Source: Thermoplasmatales archaeon ex4484_6
GTDB lineage: Archaea > Thermoplasmatota > Penumbrarchaeia > Penumbrarchaeales > Penumbrarchaeaceae
DNA length: 9,753 bases
Reading direction: 5' to 3'
NCBI GenBank assembly: GCA_002254385.1
Contig: NJDO01000060.1
Coordinates: 1-9,753, forward strand
Part shown: piece after piece, positions 6,778 to 9,753 of the stretch
Position numbering within the stretch: the first letter of the stretch is position 1
How the letters are laid out: every line of letters begins with the position of its first letter
Translations under genes and position numbers: made by a program
The notes under the pieces: model-generated
The model's input: the letters and a program-made list of their open reading frames with translations, nothing else
Databases searched by the model: none
Told to the model about the DNA's origin: nothing

Positions 6778-6903
6778 ATGGAACGGAGAAAAACGATCCA
6801 TATAGATGACGATCTTATTAACAGGCTAAGGGAGAGGTCACTCAAGAGAAGAGGACAGGTATCACTCCTTGAAGAAGATGACCGCAGCGACGGATTGATC
6901 TGA
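6778..6903 (+). CDS. Very small ribbon-helix-helix-like DNA-binding protein (41 aa)
   Basis: An ATG at 6778 opens a 41-codon frame ending in TGA at 6901-6903. The protein begins MERRKTIHIDDDLINRLRE, the layout of CopG/Arc-type ribbon-helix-helix repressors: a short basic beta strand (residues 3-9, RKTIHID), an N-cap DDD, an amphipathic helix A (about 11-25), then a GQVSLLEE turn and helix start. RHH domains are normally about 45 residues with a full second helix; here the frame stops in an acidic tail (EEDDRSDGLI). The second helix is therefore short and the gene may be minimal or a decayed remnant. A well-placed TATA box supports real, leaderless expression. RHH proteins bind DNA as dimers and often repress their own gene; the inverted repeat just downstream (6915-6929) is a possible target. 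It stands alone between gltX and the phosphatase gene, and no toxin partner is seen. Confidence 0.55.
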   Translation: MERRKTIHIDDDLINRLRERSLKRRGQVSLLEEDDRSDGLI

Positions 6904-6914
6904 TTGTAATGCAG

Positions 6915-6929
6915 TACCGGAAACCGGTA
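6915..6929. repeat. Perfect inverted repeat TACCGG-AAA-CCGGTA
   Basis: Two 6-base arms pair perfectly around AAA, 11 bases after the stop of the small RHH-like gene. It could be an operator for a dimeric regulator or a small hairpin at the end of that transcript. A second compact inverted repeat follows at 6932-6951. Confidence 0.5.
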
Positions 6930-6931
6930 TG

Positions 6932-6951
6932 GGAATGGGGATCCCTATTCC
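6932..6951. repeat. Compact inverted repeat, 8-bp stem with GATC loop
   Basis: GGAATGGG (6932-6939) pairs with CCTATTCC (6944-6951) across GATC, with one G-T (G-U) pair. As RNA it would form a tight tetraloop hairpin. No T tract follows, so it does not look like an intrinsic terminator. Together with the repeat at 6915-6929 it makes a tandem pair just downstream of the small RHH-like gene. Confidence 0.45.
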
Positions 6952-7141
6952 ATATTGATGATCTGCAGGTTCCCTCGTAACAACCGGGTGATGGGGGGTC
7001 GATTGACTTGTCCGCCTCAATATTTGCGTGTTTTTCCTCAATACAAGAGAGTGGTAATTACTTAACGGATCAAACCACTGAATTGACTCCCGAAATGAGA
7101 ACAAGGGAAAAGATGAATAGGATACAAACAATAAACGGTAT
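6952..7141. other. Non-coding spacer upstream of the phosphatase-NAD kinase pair
   Basis: I see no convincing gene here. A TAATTACTTAA stretch at 7055-7065 is the best TATA-like element and would start transcription near 7087-7090, leaving a leader of about 50 bases to the GTG at 7142. A short out-of-frame reading frame (ATG at 7095, second ATG at 7113, stop near 7160) overlaps the phosphatase start and is probably chance. No tRNA or stable multi-stem RNA was recognised. Confidence 0.35.
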
Positions 7142-7957
7142 GTGGAACAGTTGGATCAATTAAGGGACATTGCAGACAGCATCGAGTTATCCGTCAAGGA
7201 ATGTTTTGCCGCGGGAGGAGAGGGTAGAGAGATCAAGATCGGTGCAGACGGATATCCCACAAAAATGATAGACAAGATGGCGGAGAAGGCCGCACTAGAC
7301 CGAATAGATGAATTGGGCCTTGAATGGAACATACATTCGGAAGAGATCGGAGATATTGATAGAGGGAAGAGATACACATTGATTCTAGATCCGGTAGATG
7401 GTACTTATAACGCCATTTCGGGGATCCCCTTCTTCTCCACATCCCTTGCTCTTCTGGATGCTGAATCCGAATCGGTAACTGTCGGTCTTGTCAGAAACCT
7501 CCCCACAGGAAGAACTTACTCGGCAGTTCAGGGGAAAGGGGCATTTCTTGACGGTAAAATCATACAAACGAGAAAAATGAGATTGAAAAGAGCTGTTGTT
7601 TCCTCATACATCGGCCCTGAAGCAAAGGGATGGGTGGAGGAGTTGATCTTCTGGCCCAAGCGAACCAGATACCTGGGCTGCATATCCCTCGAGATATGTC
7701 TTGTAGCTTCAGGCGGGTTGGACATGTTTGTCATGTTCGGCAGAATTCCCAGACTGACCGATGTGGCGGCATCTCACGTCATACTCGAAGAAGCGGGCGG
7801 AAGGATATTGATGTTGGATGATAAGGGAAGAGCGGTATCATTCCATCCCGATTTTGAAAAAAAGGGGATCAAAGCATTCTTCGCCCTTGGAGACCCAACA
7901 TCTTTAAAAAGGGTACTGGAAATATCAAAGGTGAAACACAATCTCAGGGAAAAGTGA
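7142..7957 (+). CDS. Inositol-monophosphatase/FBPase-family phosphatase, candidate NADP phosphatase
   Basis: This is a metal-dependent, lithium-sensitive-type sugar phosphatase of the IMPase superfamily, 271 residues, the usual length. Visible active-site elements are GADGYPTKMID (34-44), the SEE acidic pair (66-68), the signature LILDPVDGTYNA (80-91) holding the metal-binding aspartates, and RLTDVAAS (204-211), which matches the C-terminal W/T-D-x-A motif with its catalytic-site Asp207. Archaeal members act on inositol-1-phosphate, fructose-1,6-bisphosphate and in some cases NADP. The NAD kinase gene starts four bases after this stop. In Methanocaldococcus jannaschii the two activities are fused in MJ0917, so an NADP phosphatase role is a reasonable inference but is not proven by the motifs. 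The start is the first start codon in frame: a GTG preceded by a TAG at 7118-7120, without a clear ribosome site. Family assignment is confident; substrate is not. Confidence 0.9.
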   Translation: MEQLDQLRDIADSIELSVKECFAAGGEGREIKIGADGYPTKMIDKMAEKAALDRIDELGLEWNIHSEEIGDIDRGKRYTLILDPVDGTYNAISGIPFFSTSLALLDAESESVTVGLVRNLPTGRTYSAVQGKGAFLDGKIIQTRKMRLKRAVVSSYIGPEAKGWVEELIFWPKRTRYLGCISLEICLVASGGLDMFVMFGRIPRLTDVAASHVILEEAGGRILMLDDKGRAVSFHPDFEKKGIKAFFALGDPTSLKRVLEISKVKHNLREK

Positions 7958-7961
7958 AAAA

Positions 7962-8828
7962 ATGAAAATGGGAATAGTGGCCCACAAGAGGAAGAAACTT
8001 GCTTCGGAAATTGCAAGAAACCTCATTTCATATCTTGAAAAGAAAAAAGAAGAGGGGGAGGACATTGAGATTGTTCTCGATGAATTCATCTTCAATTCAA
8101 TGGGAATTGACGGTTTAGAATCGCAACCTGTGAACGAGATGAAGGTGGATTTCATAATATGTATAGGAGGGGACGGAACTATATTGAGGACTCTGCAGGT
8201 ATCTGAGGCTCCTGTCCTGGGAATCAATGCCGGATCGTTAGGTTTTCTAACCGAGGTTCCTCCGGAAAATATGAAGAATGCCATAGACCAGATGATCTCC
8301 GGCAACTACACCATCGAGAAAAGGTCCAGGATCAAGACCATGCTCAATGATGAGAGGCTTCCGGATGCAACGAATGAAGCGGTCGTTGCCACAAGTACCC
8401 CTTCCAAGATCCAGGATTTCGAACTCTATATTGATATGGAATGGGCCCAGAGGATTAGGGCTGACGGGATCATAATATCCACACCGACCGGGTCCACAAG
8501 CTATGCACTATCAGCAGGAGGCTCGGTCATAGACCCACGATTGGAAGCCATGGAAATAGTTCCCATTGCTCCATTCAGGATCAACTCGAGGCCTTTTATC
8601 ATACCGGATACGGCGGTTATCAATCTGAAGATTGCCCATAGAACAAGAACGGCAAATCTGGTTCTGGACGGTTTCATTAGAAGAACTATCAGAAACAAGG
8701 ATGAGCTGCTTTTTACGAGGTCAAAGACATACAGTCATTTCATCAGATTTGATGTGAGTTTTTATAGGAAACTTCAAGAAAAGATAATATTGGAAAGACC
8801 CAACGTAAACAAAAAAGGTAAATACTGA
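7962..8828 (+). CDS. nadK: NAD kinase (ATP-NAD kinase, polyphosphate use possible)
   Basis: It phosphorylates NAD at the 2' hydroxyl of the adenosine ribose to make NADP, the only known route to NADP. The 288-residue protein shows the family hallmarks: ICIGGDGTILRTL (67-78) with the GGDGT phosphate-binding motif, INAGSLGFLTE (88-98), the conserved Asn-Glu pair at 138-139 (TNEAVV), and ADGIIISTPTGSTSYALSAGG (167-187), the glycine-rich NAD-binding segment. A lysine-rich tail ends the protein. ATG 7962 lies 4 bases after the phosphatase stop, so the two genes are almost certainly co-transcribed and translationally coupled. An ATG at 7968 (Met3) is an equally good start. An AGGGA at 7946-7950 may serve as a distant ribosome site. 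The regulator gene follows 29 bases after the stop. Function is secure. Confidence 0.95.
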   Translation: MKMGIVAHKRKKLASEIARNLISYLEKKKEEGEDIEIVLDEFIFNSMGIDGLESQPVNEMKVDFIICIGGDGTILRTLQVSEAPVLGINAGSLGFLTEVPPENMKNAIDQMISGNYTIEKRSRIKTMLNDERLPDATNEAVVATSTPSKIQDFELYIDMEWAQRIRADGIIISTPTGSTSYALSAGGSVIDPRLEAMEIVPIAPFRINSRPFIIPDTAVINLKIAHRTRTANLVLDGFIRRTIRNKDELLFTRSKTYSHFIRFDVSFYRKLQEKIILERPNVNKKGKY

Positions 8829-8837
8829 ATAAACATT

Positions 8838-8857
8838 ACAACTATAGGTTGTATAGT
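8838..8857. promoter_or_regulatory. Two interlocking inverted repeats at the regulator start (candidate operator)
   Basis: ACAAC-N5-GTTGT (8838-8852) and ACTATA-N5-TATAGT (8841-8857) are both perfect and share most of their bases, with centres four bases apart. They fill the short gap between the nadK stop and the ATG at 8858. The position suits autorepression by the winged-helix protein encoded next. The alternating pairing could also give a switchable small RNA hairpin that covers the start codon region. Confidence 0.5.
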
Positions 8858-9652
8858 ATGTCTCCTGAAGATGAAGATATCGAGCTCGATGTAATTCTTT
8901 CCGTCCTTGAAAATCCCGTTAGAAGGGAAATATTGAAAAGACTTTCCCGCGAGACCAATTATCCCCTTCAATTATCAAAGGAGCTTAATGTGAGTCAGCA
9001 GGCTATCATGAAGCATTTGAAAGTTCTCGAGGAGAACGATTTCGTTGAATCCACAGAAGAGAAATCGGATAAGGGAGGTCCTCCCCGAAAGGTGTATTCT
9101 CCGAAAAGAAGATACTGTATCAGAATTGATATTGGTCCGAACACCTACCAAGAAGAATTCTATACCTATAAAAAATACGATATTGTAAAGAAAGAATTTC
9201 AGGAATCGGATGTTTCCTACGAAAAGCAGATCGAAATAAAAGGGAAGGTAACCGGAGAAATGAAGGATGAAGTTGTTGCAGCACTCCCTGCATTTACTGA
9301 TCCGGACCTTGAAAAAATTAGAATAAAACTAGAAGAAATTGTAAACGAAACCAATTATAATGTGAAAATTAATGAACTTAAATTACTTGTTCAGGAGATT
9401 GAGAACAACATAAATACAATTGAAACAAAGAGAAAAAGACTTTTAGCCCTCAAGGAAAGAACCAATCAAGAAATAAATACACTGATATCGCATATATCTA
9501 TGAATCAGATAGAGAAGGATCTATTGACTCTATACATAAAAACAAATACTCTGGATCCAAATTTTTTATCCGAGCAGTTGAATGTTAGAAAGACAATAAT
9601 AGAGAAGACCCTTGATAAATTAGTGAATTTTATCGAAAATAAAAAAGATTGA
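8858..9652 (+). CDS. ArsR-like winged-helix regulator with coiled coil and possible second HTH
   Basis: This 264-residue protein is a predicted DNA-binding regulator. Residues about 14-66 form an ArsR-type winged helix: LENPVRREILKRLS, then YPLQLSKELNVSQQAIMKHL (recognition helix about 46-54). Residues about 70-100 hold GGPPRKVYSP and the strand YCIRIDIGP, a pattern I associate with a widespread euryarchaeal regulator family. A charged, long-helical, coiled-coil-like stretch spans about 150-212. The C-terminus (about 217-262) reads IEKDLLTLYIKTNTLDPNFL, then SEQLNVRKTIIEKTLDKLV, and resembles another winged helix, much like the N-terminal one. No ligand cysteine cluster of metal-sensing ArsR proteins is visible. 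ATG 8858 is preferred; a TTG at 8849 in frame would add three residues and lies inside the candidate operator. The 3' half is more AT-rich than the other genes. It probably shares the transcript of the phosphatase-NAD kinase pair or has its own promoter; its targets are unknown. Confidence 0.85.
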   Translation: MSPEDEDIELDVILSVLENPVRREILKRLSRETNYPLQLSKELNVSQQAIMKHLKVLEENDFVESTEEKSDKGGPPRKVYSPKRRYCIRIDIGPNTYQEEFYTYKKYDIVKKEFQESDVSYEKQIEIKGKVTGEMKDEVVAALPAFTDPDLEKIRIKLEEIVNETNYNVKINELKLLVQEIENNINTIETKRKRLLALKERTNQEINTLISHISMNQIEKDLLTLYIKTNTLDPNFLSEQLNVRKTIIEKTLDKLVNFIENKKD

Positions 9653-9753
9653 TAAAAACGTATTCATTTCTGCATGAAGAGAGCCCCCCCTCAATTTCCA
9701 CTGGAATATGATAAATGCATCTCAACTATGTATTTTTCAACTAATAACTCACT
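9653..9753. other. Non-coding tail of the window after the regulator
   Basis: About 100 AT-rich bases follow the regulator stop. A C7 run at 9675-9681 and a TTTTT at 9733-9737 are the only marked features. A TATGATAAA element near 9707-9715 could be a promoter for a gene starting beyond or near 9728 (an ATG there opens a frame that runs off the window), but this cannot be judged. No clear hairpin terminator is present. Confidence 0.3.

Noticed and set aside
6778..6903. Antitoxin half of a toxin-antitoxin pair
   Set aside because: RHH proteins are often antitoxins, but no toxin-like frame lies directly up- or downstream; the next 238 bases have no convincing gene.
7095..7160. Small upstream frame overlapping the phosphatase start
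   Set aside because: It has no promoter at leaderless spacing, no ribosome site and an unremarkable peptide; it is probably chance.
1..9753. CRISPR array, insertion sequence, prophage or integrated element
   Set aside because: No regularly spaced long repeats, transposase, integrase, terminal repeats or attachment-site duplication were seen; the content is housekeeping genes.
9714..9753. Start of a further gene at the end of the window
   Set aside because: The ATG at 9728 opens a frame of only eight codons before the window ends and the TATA-like element is weakly placed; not enough to call a gene.

Overview
The window looks like chromosomal housekeeping DNA from a euryarchaeon, with no sign of a phage, plasmid or transposon. 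Four things point to an archaeon: an archaeal-class glutamyl-tRNA synthetase with its long N-terminal extension, an archaeal-type ArsR-like regulator, TATA boxes about 25 bp upstream of expected transcript starts, and heavy use of AGA/AGG arginine codons. The bacterial-type DNA gyrase (gyrB-gyrA) narrows this to lineages that acquired gyrase from bacteria. A member of the Thermoplasmatota is my best guess, but that is inference and was not tested by phylogeny.

Layout. Bases 2-271 (+) hold the 3' end of a cysteine-rich, probably zinc-binding protein. Its last 68 bases overlap the end of gyrA, which runs towards it. Bases 204-4719 (-) are a gyrB-gyrA operon: gyrA starts with TTG inside the end of gyrB, behind a near-perfect Shine-Dalgarno sequence. 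Bases 4720-5023 are a divergent control region between gyrBA and gltX. It holds a strong TATA box for gyrBA, a 22-bp alternating pyrimidine-purine tract with an 18-bp perfect palindrome directly upstream of that TATA box, a phased ATCGA triplet, and a 9-bp-stem hairpin just before gltX. Bases 5024-6715 (+) encode glutamyl-tRNA synthetase. Bases 6778-6903 (+) encode a very small ribbon-helix-helix-like protein whose TATA box is placed for a leaderless mRNA. Bases 6904-7141 hold two compact inverted repeats and no convincing gene. Bases 7142-8828 (+) are a two-gene unit: an inositol-monophosphatase/FBPase-family phosphatase and, 4 bp later, an NAD kinase. Bases 8858-9652 (+) encode a regulator with an N-terminal winged helix, a coiled coil and a possible second C-terminal winged helix. 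Two interlocking inverted repeats lie immediately before its start codon.

How the parts may work together. GyrB and GyrA form the A2B2 enzyme that introduces negative supercoils, and the alternating tract at its promoter could let superhelical density feed back on gyrase expression. The phosphatase and NAD kinase resemble an unfused version of the NADP phosphatase/NAD kinase fusion known from Methanocaldococcus jannaschii (MJ0917), so they may set the NAD/NADP balance together. The downstream regulator probably controls itself through the repeats at its start and may be co-transcribed with that pair. No CRISPR array, rRNA, tRNA or insertion sequence was recognised. The most interesting leads are the supercoil-sensitive-looking gyrase promoter, the split phosphatase/kinase pair, and the small leaderless RHH-like gene.
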